Positions 8,970 through 16,027 of a stretch of DNA of 39,511 nucleotides are shown in pieces. Made by a program: the position numbers and the translations under genes. The stretch spans positions 1 through 39,511 of the forward strand of contig MVRU01000020.1 in the NCBI GenBank assembly GCA_002067745.1, in the 5' to 3' direction. Numbering within the stretch: position 1 is the stretch's first letter; the number at the start of each line of letters is the position of its first letter. The notes under the pieces were generated by a model. That model was not told the DNA's origin. It searched no databases and saw only the letters and a list, made by a program, of their open reading frames with translations. Origin of the DNA: Syntrophus sp. PtaU1.Bin005 (lineage in GTDB: Bacteria > Desulfobacterota > Syntrophia > Syntrophales > Syntrophaceae).

Positions 8970-9557
8970 CTACCTCTTGCTCCACACCCCGTTATCATCC
9001 TGCACCCACCAGCCGGACTGGGACTTACTTCGCCAGCTGTTGGCGAATATCTTCATGATCTGTGGAACGGATTCAGAACCGAGTTTGTTGGCCGCTGCGA
9101 TTTCTCTGTAAAGGGCTGAACGGTCCCGATTTTCCTGGTCGATCAGCCTGCTGATCTGGCCTCTCTCCTGGAGATTCAAGACGGTGGTATCTTTCGCTTC
9201 GAGCAGACCGCTGTTGTTCTCGCCGATTGCGCCTCTGTCGTAGAAGGGTTTCAACTGCGGAAAACGGCCCTTGATCGATTCCTTTATTCCCCGGATGGCG
9301 GGAGTCGAAACATCGATGTTCATTTGCGCATATGCCTGACGTGTGCCAAAAAGCAAAGAGCTCATCACGTCCAGGCGGCTTGAAGGAGCCGGCGGCGGCG
9401 TCTCGGGGACCGCTTCGCTTCCCTTTGTCCGGACGTCATCGACGATCCTGTCCGCCGCCTTCTGGACTTCGGCGGCCGGAAAATAGATATTTACCGTAAC
9501 GCATGACACAATGAGAAAAACTGCGATCAGGCCTGCTGCCTTGATGATCTTCTGCAT
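8970..9557 (-). CDS. YdbL-family (DUF1318) lipoprotein
   Basis: A 195-residue protein. Residues 1-19 form a lipoprotein signal with the lipobox IVSC. The mature N-terminus, CVTVNIYFPAAEVQKAAD, is the DUF1318 signature. A Pro-rich stretch near 52-58 leads to the C-terminal half, including the region around NRDRSALYREIAAAN (about 143-157) that defines YdbL-like proteins. In Escherichia coli, YdbL is a soluble periplasmic helper of the YdbH-YnbE lipid bridge. Here the protein is lipid-anchored and lies 48 bp downstream of a YdbH-like gene. No ynbE is present, so the lipidated beta-strand-like N-terminus may do part of YnbE's job (inference). Good start context: AGGAGG lies upstream. Confidence 0.85.
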   Translation of the reverse strand: MQKIIKAAGLIAVFLIVSCVTVNIYFPAAEVQKAADRIVDDVRTKGSEAVPETPPPAPSSRLDVMSSLLFGTRQAYAQMNIDVSTPAIRGIKESIKGRFPQLKPFYDRGAIGENNSGLLEAKDTTVLNLQERGQISRLIDQENRDRSALYREIAAANKLGSESVPQIMKIFANSWRSKSQSGWWVQDDNGVWSKR

Positions 9558-9605
9558 AATCCCTCCTGGTAGAAATAGATTGTTGAGGCTTCTTATAGCA
9601 CAATT

Positions 9606-12218
9606 CTACCCCGATGGCACATCCTTACTTTGCTGCCGCGGTTGGAACAGTCGGCCCATCCGCTCCGACATGTCCTTGAAACTGATGGAATTATCGGGAT
9701 TCTGGTTGACCATGTCAATGCCGCGAAAGGTGGATCTTCGTATGAGATATTCTTTGCCTCCTTCGCGAATCAGGCCTCTCAGTGAAAAGAGATCATCTGA
9801 CAGCGTGCATCGGATGCCGATTTCGCTGTAGGGGTACTGGGAGAAAAAGCGGTTCAAGCCGCTGTTGAGAATGTCGGAAATGGTTTCAGAGCCGGTGCTG
9901 ATGATGGAAAGATTTTTGATTGCGTCCACACTGATTGCCTGGGGCACCTTTCGGCTTCTGTCCGACGTGATGACCAGATCGAAGCGGGACGGCTGGCCGT
10001 ATTCCATCGTGAAGTTCTTCAATGAGCCCTGAATCAGGCCCGTCATCCGGCCGATCTTGATGTTCGAGGTGACCTCCTCAAGGTCGATAGCGTCGAAGGC
10101 CACATCGGCGCCGAAGAAGCGGGACGGTGAGAAAATCCTGCCGGCGGAAAGATGGTCGATGGTGATCCGTCCGCCGAACACCCGGGCGACGAGACTTCCC
10201 CCGGCGGTCCACTTCCCTTCGCGAAAGAGGATGGGGGACAAATCCCCGTTGAGATCTCCCTCCAGGGCAATGGGAGCGGCCAGAGCGATCACCTCCCCGA
10301 GGTTGAGGCGACTGATCGACAGGCCGGCTTCAACGTTCATGTCGGGAAAAAGGAGATGATCGACCCTCAGCCCGTGAATGACAAGCTCGCCGCCGAAGAG
10401 AGAGACAACGACCGGCTCCGGAAGAAGAAACCTGTTGCCGGAGAGCACGACGGGAACATGCAGTTCCCCGATCGTGAGGCGTCCCTTTTGGAGCTCTTTA
10501 AAGGCCATAAAGCCCCGCCTGGAACCGGCTGGCGGTGCAGGGGTGCGGCCTGAAAGGGCCAGGTCGTATGGCAGGCGGATGGTTAAGCCGCTGAGCGCCA
10601 GCCCGTTCGAGGGAGAGAGCGCCGTCCCATCCTGGAGCGAGAGATCGCCTTCAATCACCTTTTGATCAGGCGACAGCGAGGCGGTCAGTTTGAGGTCCAG
10701 CGTGCCTTCCAGAGACAAATCCTGCAGGTTCGGATAGTTCTGGGTAACGTAATTCTGCAGCAGCGCGCCGAACAGGCGAAGGCAGGTTACGCCCTGTGCG
10801 GTCAGGGAAAAAATGGTGCGGCGCCGCGAAAGATCCGCCGTAAATGCGTAGGACCCCGTTTGAAAGAGGTCGAAGGTTCCGGAGGAATTCAATGAAAAGG
10901 GCTTGGTTTCGAAAAAGCCCTGTGAGTCGACGGCCAGCCTCTGCCCCTTGAAATCCTGGTAGTATTGACCCCAGAGAATCTCGCCGTCTTTGCCTGTCAT
11001 TTTTGCCGTGAAACGGCCTTTCCGCTTTTTTTCAGGCGATCCGAGTTTCATCTCCATTCTGCCGGTGATCCGCTCTCCGGCCTTCGTGTGGTCCGCCGAG
11101 GCGAAAGCGCCCTCGCTGAGGTCGATAACGGCCGCGGCCTTCCAGAACGCCGATCCGTCGGCGTATCGGCCTTCCGTCTCAAGATCAACGGTGCCCTTTC
11201 CCTGGAACGTCCAGTCCCTGTAATCCTCGGGCAAAAGGGGATTAACCAGGGAAAAGATCCGGGAAAGATTCAGGTTGAAGGCGCGCAGGGTGGCATTCCA
11301 GCTTCCAGGCTTTACCGTCCCCGTTGCCTGCCCCTTCAGGCTTCCGGCATCGGCGCCGGACGCTTCAAAGGATGTAAGGGAAAATCCGGACGTTTTCTGG
11401 TTGTAGGAAAGATTGAACTTCGTTTTGATGTCCTGTATCGAAATCCGTTCCGATCCGTTGCTGCGGGAGAAATTCCTGATGACGGCAGAGGCCCCGTCGA
11501 AACGGAGGACATCGGCGGAAAGACCCAGCTGAGTATCGAGCTTTCCTTCGGTGATCTTGAGCTGCCCGAAGGAGCCGGATTCAAGGGATAGTTGAAGGGA
11601 TCCGGCCCCGGAAGGCCGCGGAGACAGGCGGGACAGGTCGAGAGATACCCCGAGGGAACCCCGGCCGGCCATGTCCGACGTCCTGACGTCAAAGCGGCTT
11701 TTGCCGTAAAGCCTGCCGCCTCCCTCAGGGTTGAAATCCCTGATGGTCAGGTCCATTCCCGGAAGGACATAGGCGGAAGACTCCGTCTCCAGCTCCAGTT
11801 CGCCGTCCTTCATCTCGAGAAGACGCACCGGTGGCAGTTTCCTGAGGACCGCAAAGGGATCCGTGTCCGATTTTTCCTTTTTCAGAAAAAAGGTGAATTT
11901 CGGACCGGTAAGAAGGATCTTCTCCACCTGGATGTTCAGTCCAGCCGAGGCAGCGGCATGGATCTCGGCCCGGTCCAGAGAAAGATCGTAACCCCTGTCC
12001 CGGAGGGTTTGAACGCGAAGCCCGTTTACACGGATATTCAGAGGAGGATGAATCGAAATGTCGTCGACGTGCATTGAAAGGCCCGTCAACGGCTCCATCC
12101 AGCCCGCAATGGTATTGACAGCCCGGGCTGATTGGAGAAGAGCGGCCAATCCGGCCAGAACGGCAAGTAAAACAGCGAAAACAACGGCAATCCGTAGGGC
12201 AATCTTTTTTTTGTTCAT
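9606..12218 (-). CDS. ydbH: YdbH-like AsmA-family intermembrane lipid-transport protein
   Basis: An 870-residue protein with an N-terminal membrane anchor (about residues 8-30). A long periplasmic region of repeated short beta strands follows, as in AsmA-like bridge proteins that carry phospholipid between inner and outer membranes. The C-terminal third matches the YdbH/DUF3971-type region: the segment GRITIDHLSAGRIFSPSRFFGADVAFDAIDLEEV and the final part around ISTGSETISDILNSGLNRFFSQYPYSEIGIRC are typical. It is followed 48 bp later by a YdbL-like lipoprotein, the usual partner. Its N-terminal part is less conserved, so a more distant AsmA relative is possible, but the pairing favours YdbH. 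A promoter candidate lies about 65 bp upstream. Confidence 0.82.
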   Translation of the reverse strand: MNKKKIALRIAVVFAVLLAVLAGLAALLQSARAVNTIAGWMEPLTGLSMHVDDISIHPPLNIRVNGLRVQTLRDRGYDLSLDRAEIHAAASAGLNIQVEKILLTGPKFTFFLKKEKSDTDPFAVLRKLPPVRLLEMKDGELELETESSAYVLPGMDLTIRDFNPEGGGRLYGKSRFDVRTSDMAGRGSLGVSLDLSRLSPRPSGAGSLQLSLESGSFGQLKITEGKLDTQLGLSADVLRFDGASAVIRNFSRSNGSERISIQDIKTKFNLSYNQKTSGFSLTSFEASGADAGSLKGQATGTVKPGSWNATLRAFNLNLSRIFSLVNPLLPEDYRDWTFQGKGTVDLETEGRYADGSAFWKAAAVIDLSEGAFASADHTKAGERITGRMEMKLGSPEKKRKGRFTAKMTGKDGEILWGQYYQDFKGQRLAVDSQGFFETKPFSLNSSGTFDLFQTGSYAFTADLSRRRTIFSLTAQGVTCLRLFGALLQNYVTQNYPNLQDLSLEGTLDLKLTASLSPDQKVIEGDLSLQDGTALSPSNGLALSGLTIRLPYDLALSGRTPAPPAGSRRGFMAFKELQKGRLTIGELHVPVVLSGNRFLLPEPVVVSLFGGELVIHGLRVDHLLFPDMNVEAGLSISRLNLGEVIALAAPIALEGDLNGDLSPILFREGKWTAGGSLVARVFGGRITIDHLSAGRIFSPSRFFGADVAFDAIDLEEVTSNIKIGRMTGLIQGSLKNFTMEYGQPSRFDLVITSDRSRKVPQAISVDAIKNLSIISTGSETISDILNSGLNRFFSQYPYSEIGIRCTLSDDLFSLRGLIREGGKEYLIRRSTFRGIDMVNQNPDNSISFKDMSERMGRLFQPRQQSKDVPSG

Positions 12219-12283
12219 AGGCGTTGCTTTAAAAGAATCGCTGGCGCGGTGGAGACGGGCTCGGCCAGCCTCAAAAGTGATCC

Positions 12284-12312
12284 AGTATCCGACAACGCGA
12301 CCTTAAAATCAA
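12284..12312 (-). promoter_or_regulatory. Probable promoter of ydbH-ydbL
   Basis: On the minus strand TTGATT (12307-12312) is followed after 17 bp by GATACT (12284-12289). It is the best sigma-70 pair in the space upstream of the ydbH-like gene. Confidence 0.5.
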
Positions 12313-12514
12313 CCCTCTATGCGGAGGTCCTGCTTCACAGCGTATGAACGTTGTGATATGTAGGTTTTCGAAAAGGATGGCTACCCGGATGCCGGCAATG
12401 GCCGGGATGATAGGAGAAACATCGGAATTCCGGCTGAAAATTCCCATGGCGTTCACAATAGGCCGTCTCAGGGAGGTCGGCTGTGGGTAACGCCTTTGCC
12501 TTGAGGAAAAATTC
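12313..12514. other. Gene-free stretch upstream of the flavodoxin gene, with a bulged hairpin
   Basis: No credible gene lies here. One hairpin is visible at 12384-12406: the outer stem is CCCGG with CCGGG, the inner stem is two C-G pairs, with a 3-nt bulge. It lies about 110 nt ahead of the flavodoxin start, so it may be part of a leader RNA. I could not match it to a known riboswitch family. Confidence 0.3.
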
Positions 12515-12970
12515 ATGACTCGAATTCTTATTGTGTATCACTCTCAGACGGGACATACGGAGAAGATGGCACAGGCGGTCTTTGAAGGCGCCAGGGCCAT
12601 TGAAGGGGTGGATGCCGTGTTAAAGAAAGCCGCCGAGGCGACCCTGGAAGACCTTCTGGCCTGTGACGGCCTTGCCGTCGGCACACCCGAAAATTTCGGC
12701 TACATGTCCGGCATGATCAAGGATTTTTTCGATCGGACCTACGAAGGCGCGCAGGGAAAAGTCTTTCGCAAGCCCTTTGTCGTCTTTGTGAGCGCGGGCA
12801 ACGACGGCACGGGGGCGTTGCGATCCATCGAGCGCATAGCCCTGGGCTACAAATTCAAAACCGTTTTTGCCCCGGTGATCGCCAAGGGAAAACTGACGGA
12901 AGATATTCTTGAACAGTGCCGGGAACTGGGAGGAACTCTGGCAGGGGGATGCTCGCTGGGCATCTATTGA
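12515..12970 (+). CDS. Flavodoxin / FMN-binding family protein
   Basis: A 151-residue protein with the flavodoxin fold. The N-terminal ILIVYHSQTGHTEKMA (about 4-19) is the FMN phosphate-binding loop. GTPENFGYMSGMIKDFFDRT (about 56-75) is the second flavin-binding loop, of the type seen in WrbA-like and iron-sulfur flavoproteins. VVFVSAGNDGTGAL (about 89-102) is the third. It would be a cytoplasmic electron carrier or small reductase. GAGGAAAAA lies 7-10 nt before the ATG. The small radical SAM gene follows after 36 bp on the same strand. Flavodoxins commonly reduce radical SAM clusters, so a functional link is plausible but unproven. Confidence 0.85.
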   Translation: MTRILIVYHSQTGHTEKMAQAVFEGARAIEGVDAVLKKAAEATLEDLLACDGLAVGTPENFGYMSGMIKDFFDRTYEGAQGKVFRKPFVVFVSAGNDGTGALRSIERIALGYKFKTVFAPVIAKGKLTEDILEQCRELGGTLAGGCSLGIY

Positions 12971-13006
12971 TCCGAACTGTTTTTGGAGAAACCCGGGAGG
13001 ACAGGC

Positions 13007-13621
13007 ATGCCGGAATACAACAGCATCCCTGAGGCCGAGGGTGCAATCCTCTACGAGGAATTCGGCAATCTCTACCTCAACATTACCAACCAGTGCAGCG
13101 CCCGCTGCGTTTTCTGCGTCCGCTATTTCGCCGACGGTGTGTACGGTTATCATCTCCGCCTTTCCAGGGAGCCGTCGGAGGAGGACATGTTATCGGCGCT
13201 TGAACGTCTTGACCTCTCTCAATACAGGGAAGTGGTTTTTACCGGCTTCGGAGAGCCGACCTGCCGGTTCGATTTCGTCCTGAGCATCACGAAGTGGCTG
13301 AGCGGAAGGGGAATCTTCGTCCGGCTGGATACCAACGGTCACGCCGCGCTGATAAATCCGGGCCGGGACGTCGTGGCGGAATTGAAAGCGGCAGGGATGA
13401 AGGCCGTGTCCGTGAGTCTCAACGCAGAATCGGAGGAAACGTACAACCGGCTGTGCCGGCCCCTGCTGAAAGGATCCTACCAGGCCATGCTCGATTTTAC
13501 GAAACAAGCCGTGGAGGCGGGCCTTCAAACCCGAATGACCGTTGTGGGAAAGCAGGATATCGACGTCGAGGAATGCAGAAGAATAGCCGACCGGCTAGGG
13601 GCTTCCTTCCGCGTGAGATAG
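13007..13621 (+). CDS. Small radical SAM protein, TatD-associated family
   Basis: A 204-residue protein from ATG 13007, with GGGAGG 7-8 nt upstream. The cluster-binding motif is CSARCVFC (CX3CX2C, about residues 31-38), followed by the GFGEPT motif (about 84-89) that binds the AdoMet amino group. The pattern NLYLNITNQCSARCVFC matches the short radical SAM family often found beside tatD (TIGR04038). These have only the core barrel and no known product. No tatD is seen nearby; instead a flavodoxin gene precedes it by 36 bp, probably in one operon. The protein ends in the family-like FRVR. Substrate unknown; a role in maturing a nuclease or small molecule has not been shown. Confidence 0.82.
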   Translation: MPEYNSIPEAEGAILYEEFGNLYLNITNQCSARCVFCVRYFADGVYGYHLRLSREPSEEDMLSALERLDLSQYREVVFTGFGEPTCRFDFVLSITKWLSGRGIFVRLDTNGHAALINPGRDVVAELKAAGMKAVSVSLNAESEETYNRLCRPLLKGSYQAMLDFTKQAVEAGLQTRMTVVGKQDIDVEECRRIADRLGASFRVR

Positions 13622-13747
13622 TTCCGGAGATTTCAAGGCGGGAGCACACCGTCCCAGGTTCAACGCCATTTTCATTTCCAAAGGCGTTAACGTCCCTGAA
13701 ATCAAAGAGATAACAGATGCCTTTTAACGACAGTCCCTTCATCGGAC
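13622..13747. other. Convergent intergenic stretch with a weak hairpin
   Basis: AACGCC (13662-13667) and GGCGTT (13683-13688) form a 6-bp stem with a 15-nt loop. No T run follows, so it is a poor terminator. No gene is supported here. Confidence 0.3.
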
Positions 13748-15352
13748 CTACCGCCTTTTGATCACGACCAGCGCCATGTCGTCCGCATAGGGTTCATCCT
13801 GCCGGAAGGCATCGACGGCATCGAATACGGCATTTCGTATATCCTCTGTGTCCGAGCTGGAAGCACCGTCCAGAAGCGCCTTCAACCGCTCTTCGCCGAA
13901 GAGTTCGTCCGTGGCCCCCCTGCATTCGGTAATGCCGTCACTGTAAAGCAGAAGTACATCTCCATCTTCCAGCTTGGTCTCATACGCCTCATATCGGCTG
14001 TCGTCCAGGATTCCCAGGGGAATCCCGCTGACTTCCAGGGAAAGCATCCCGCCCGAAGAGCGGTGCAGCAGCGGCTGATTATGGCCTGCATTGGCGTATC
14101 GGATCCGGTGATTTCGGGGATTGAGGGTCATCAGGAAACAGGTGATGAAGCGGCCTTCGCCCACCCGGCTGATGAGATCGGCATTGATCTTTTCAAGAAG
14201 CAACGAAGGCTCTGAGAATTGCTGCGCCAGCGAACGCACCATGGCCTGCAGGTTGGACATCAGCATGGCCGCGCCGATTCCCTTGCCGACGACATCGGCA
14301 ATCGTGACCACAAAGGTGCCCCCGACCGCGAAGACATCGAAATAATCTCCTCCCATTTCGCGGCAGGGATGGACGTGGACCGAAAGGTCATATCCTGCGA
14401 TTGCGGGGATTTCCGCAGGGAAGAGGTGAGCCTGGATGTCCGTTGCCGTCCGAAGTTCGGCATCAAGCCGTCGCTTTTCAATGGCGATCTCGGAGAGCCT
14501 GTAATGAGAGATCTTTTCAGATATCAGGGCGCAAAGGGTTGAAAAGAAGAGAAGGTCCACCTCGCCAAAGTGGCGTTCATGCCGGGTCGTATCGAGAAAA
14601 AAGACGCCGATCGTCGATTCACCCGAAGCGAGGGGGGCGCATATCGCCGACCGGGTCTTCAGACCGCAGAGGCTGTCGCTCAGATCCAAACCGGCGGAAC
14701 CGGCCGCGACCCGGATAACGTGAGGCCTGTTATCCGCCATGGCTCGGCGGGCCATTGTTGTGCTCATGGCGAAGGGATCAGAGGAGGGGATGGTCGAGTG
14801 GCAGGCGCAGGGAACCAGCTGTCCTGCGTCGTTGAGAAGCATGATGGAGGCCCTTTCCGCACCGGTTTTCTCCACGCAGAGGGTCAGAATGGAGTTCAGA
14901 AGCTCTTCAAGCGGCCTGTCCGTCCCGCTCCGGCGTGCAATATCCGCTATCGTTTCCAGCAACTCCGTTGGCGGTGAAGCCGCCTGGACAGGACCTCCGG
15001 ATGGAGGCGGCGCAATGAGCGTTTCCGCTGCGTCCTCTTCACCGGCTGAATGGACGGTCCCCTTGAGCGGCGGGTCATAAATGATCCGGGCCGCGCCGAT
15101 TCCGATGATGTCGCCGCGGGAGAGCGCCGCCGACGATATTCTCGTTCCGTTGACAAAGGTTCCGTTCCGGCTTTCCTGGTCCGTCAGGATCGGGTGGCCG
15201 CCAAAATGAGCAAAAGTCGCATGCCTCCTGGAAACCGAGGGGTCATCGAGCCTGATTTCATTCTGTGGCAGCCGTCCGATGCGAATCGTCGGTTCCTCGC
15301 TGAAAAGGAGGTCCTGCTCTCCTGAAGCGCGTATGATGAGAAACGATGCCAC
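13748..15352 (-). CDS. FHA-GAF-PP2C (SpoIIE-type) serine phosphatase
   Basis: About 534 residues from the GTG at 15352. The open frame extends to a TTG at 15409, but FHA proteins of this kind usually begin directly with (M)ASFLIIRASG, as here. Domains in order: an FHA phosphothreonine-binding domain (about 5-85, with IRIGR, SRRH and ESRNGTFVNG); a GAF sensor (about 130-300); and a PP2C/SpoIIE phosphatase (about 310-530). The phosphatase keeps the metal-binding segments GGDYFDV, IADVVGKGIGAAMLMS, YANAGHN, YSDGITE and YADDMALVV. The protein probably dephosphorylates an anti-anti-sigma or related regulator after a small-molecule or redox signal. The partner gene is not in the window. A strong ribosome binding site upstream serves another frame. 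Confidence 0.85.
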   Translation of the reverse strand: MASFLIIRASGEQDLLFSEEPTIRIGRLPQNEIRLDDPSVSRRHATFAHFGGHPILTDQESRNGTFVNGTRISSAALSRGDIIGIGAARIIYDPPLKGTVHSAGEEDAAETLIAPPPSGGPVQAASPPTELLETIADIARRSGTDRPLEELLNSILTLCVEKTGAERASIMLLNDAGQLVPCACHSTIPSSDPFAMSTTMARRAMADNRPHVIRVAAGSAGLDLSDSLCGLKTRSAICAPLASGESTIGVFFLDTTRHERHFGEVDLLFFSTLCALISEKISHYRLSEIAIEKRRLDAELRTATDIQAHLFPAEIPAIAGYDLSVHVHPCREMGGDYFDVFAVGGTFVVTIADVVGKGIGAAMLMSNLQAMVRSLAQQFSEPSLLLEKINADLISRVGEGRFITCFLMTLNPRNHRIRYANAGHNQPLLHRSSGGMLSLEVSGIPLGILDDSRYEAYETKLEDGDVLLLYSDGITECRGATDELFGEERLKALLDGASSSDTEDIRNAVFDAVDAFRQDEPYADDMALVVIKRR

Positions 15353-15431
15353 GGTGCAACCCCGGCGTTGATATCCCGATCTGAGGGTCGGCCTCGACGC
15401 GATCAGCAACGCATATATAGAGGAGAATCAT
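15258..15431 (-). CDS. Possible 57-codon leader ORF overlapping the phosphatase start
   Basis: An ATG at 15431 has an AAGGAG ribosome binding site 10 nt upstream (15442-15447) and opens a 57-codon frame that ends at 15258, inside the FHA gene in another frame. The predicted peptide has no recognisable domain. The much better site here than at the GTG of the FHA gene suggests translational coupling. A sequencing or real frameshift joining the two frames is the alternative. Confidence 0.35.
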   Translation of the reverse strand: MILLYICVADRVEADPQIGISTPGLHRGIVSHHTRFRRAGPPFQRGTDDSHRTAATE

Positions 15432-15436
15432 TGAAA

Positions 15437-15454
15437 CAACACTCCTTTGTGTTG
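15437..15454 (-). promoter_or_regulatory. Hairpin carrying a ribosome binding site in its loop
   Basis: CAACAC and GTGTTG pair perfectly (6 bp) around a 6-nt loop, AAAGGA on the minus strand. The AAGGAG ribosome binding site of the leader ORF therefore sits in the loop and the first stem base. Such a layout can tune access for the ribosome or an RNA-binding protein. This is inference from the sequence alone. Confidence 0.35.
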
Positions 15455-15536
15455 ATGCAAGAAAAGGCCCAATATCTTGATGACATGCCCGAGGAAACAG
15501 AAAAAAGAAAGGGGGTTGGAAGGATATTCGGAGGCT

Positions 15537-16025
15537 TTACAGCTCCTCGTTCCGCCTCTTGAGCATATCCACGATCAGAAAAAGGGCTCCTATGGAGATG
15601 GCGGAGTCGGCGACGTTGAAGGCGGGCCAGTGATAAGGTCCGATGTAAACGTCGAGAAAGTCGATAACCTCACCAAAACGGTATCGATCCGCCAGATTTC
15701 CCAGGGCGCCGGCGAGGATGAAGGCAAGGGGAATCAGGAGCCACAGGTCTTCGATTTTGTTGTGAAGAAGGTAGTACAGGATGAGGCCTGCGGCCACCAG
15801 GGTCACGAGGGAAAAAAACGCCCCCCTGAAAAAAGGGGACGCATTGGACAGAAAACCAAAAGCGGCTCCAGGGTTTCGGATGTAGGTCAGGTTGAAGAAT
15901 CCTGAAATGACCGGGACGGACTCGTAGAGCTGGAACGAGGAAACGACATAGCACTTCGTGAGCTGATCCAGCAGTATCACGAGCCCTGCCGTGAGAAAGA
16001 AGATGAGGAGGCTTTTCCTGGTCAT
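15537..16025 (-). CDS. lspA: Lipoprotein signal peptidase (signal peptidase II)
   Basis: A 162-residue inner-membrane aspartic protease with four transmembrane segments, full length. It cuts the signal peptide from prolipoproteins after lipid attachment. Conserved motifs are DQLTK (about 20-24), the segment RNPGAAFG (50-57), GNLADR (109-114), the catalytic Asp122 in EVIDF, and Asp140 in FNVADS. It lies 2 bp after the ileS stop codon on the same strand, the common ileS-lspA arrangement. It would process the lipoproteins seen elsewhere in this window. Confidence 0.97.
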   Translation of the reverse strand: MTRKSLLIFFLTAGLVILLDQLTKCYVVSSFQLYESVPVISGFFNLTYIRNPGAAFGFLSNASPFFRGAFFSLVTLVAAGLILYYLLHNKIEDLWLLIPLAFILAGALGNLADRYRFGEVIDFLDVYIGPYHWPAFNVADSAISIGALFLIVDMLKRRNEEL

Positions 16026-16027
16026 GA

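Noticed and set aside
13614-13729. A protein-like tail (FNAIFISKGVNVPEIKEITDAF) in another frame after the radical SAM stop
   Set aside because: It has no start codon, and the radical SAM protein already ends at a family-like FRVR. Composition alone does not support a frameshifted extension or a lost gene.
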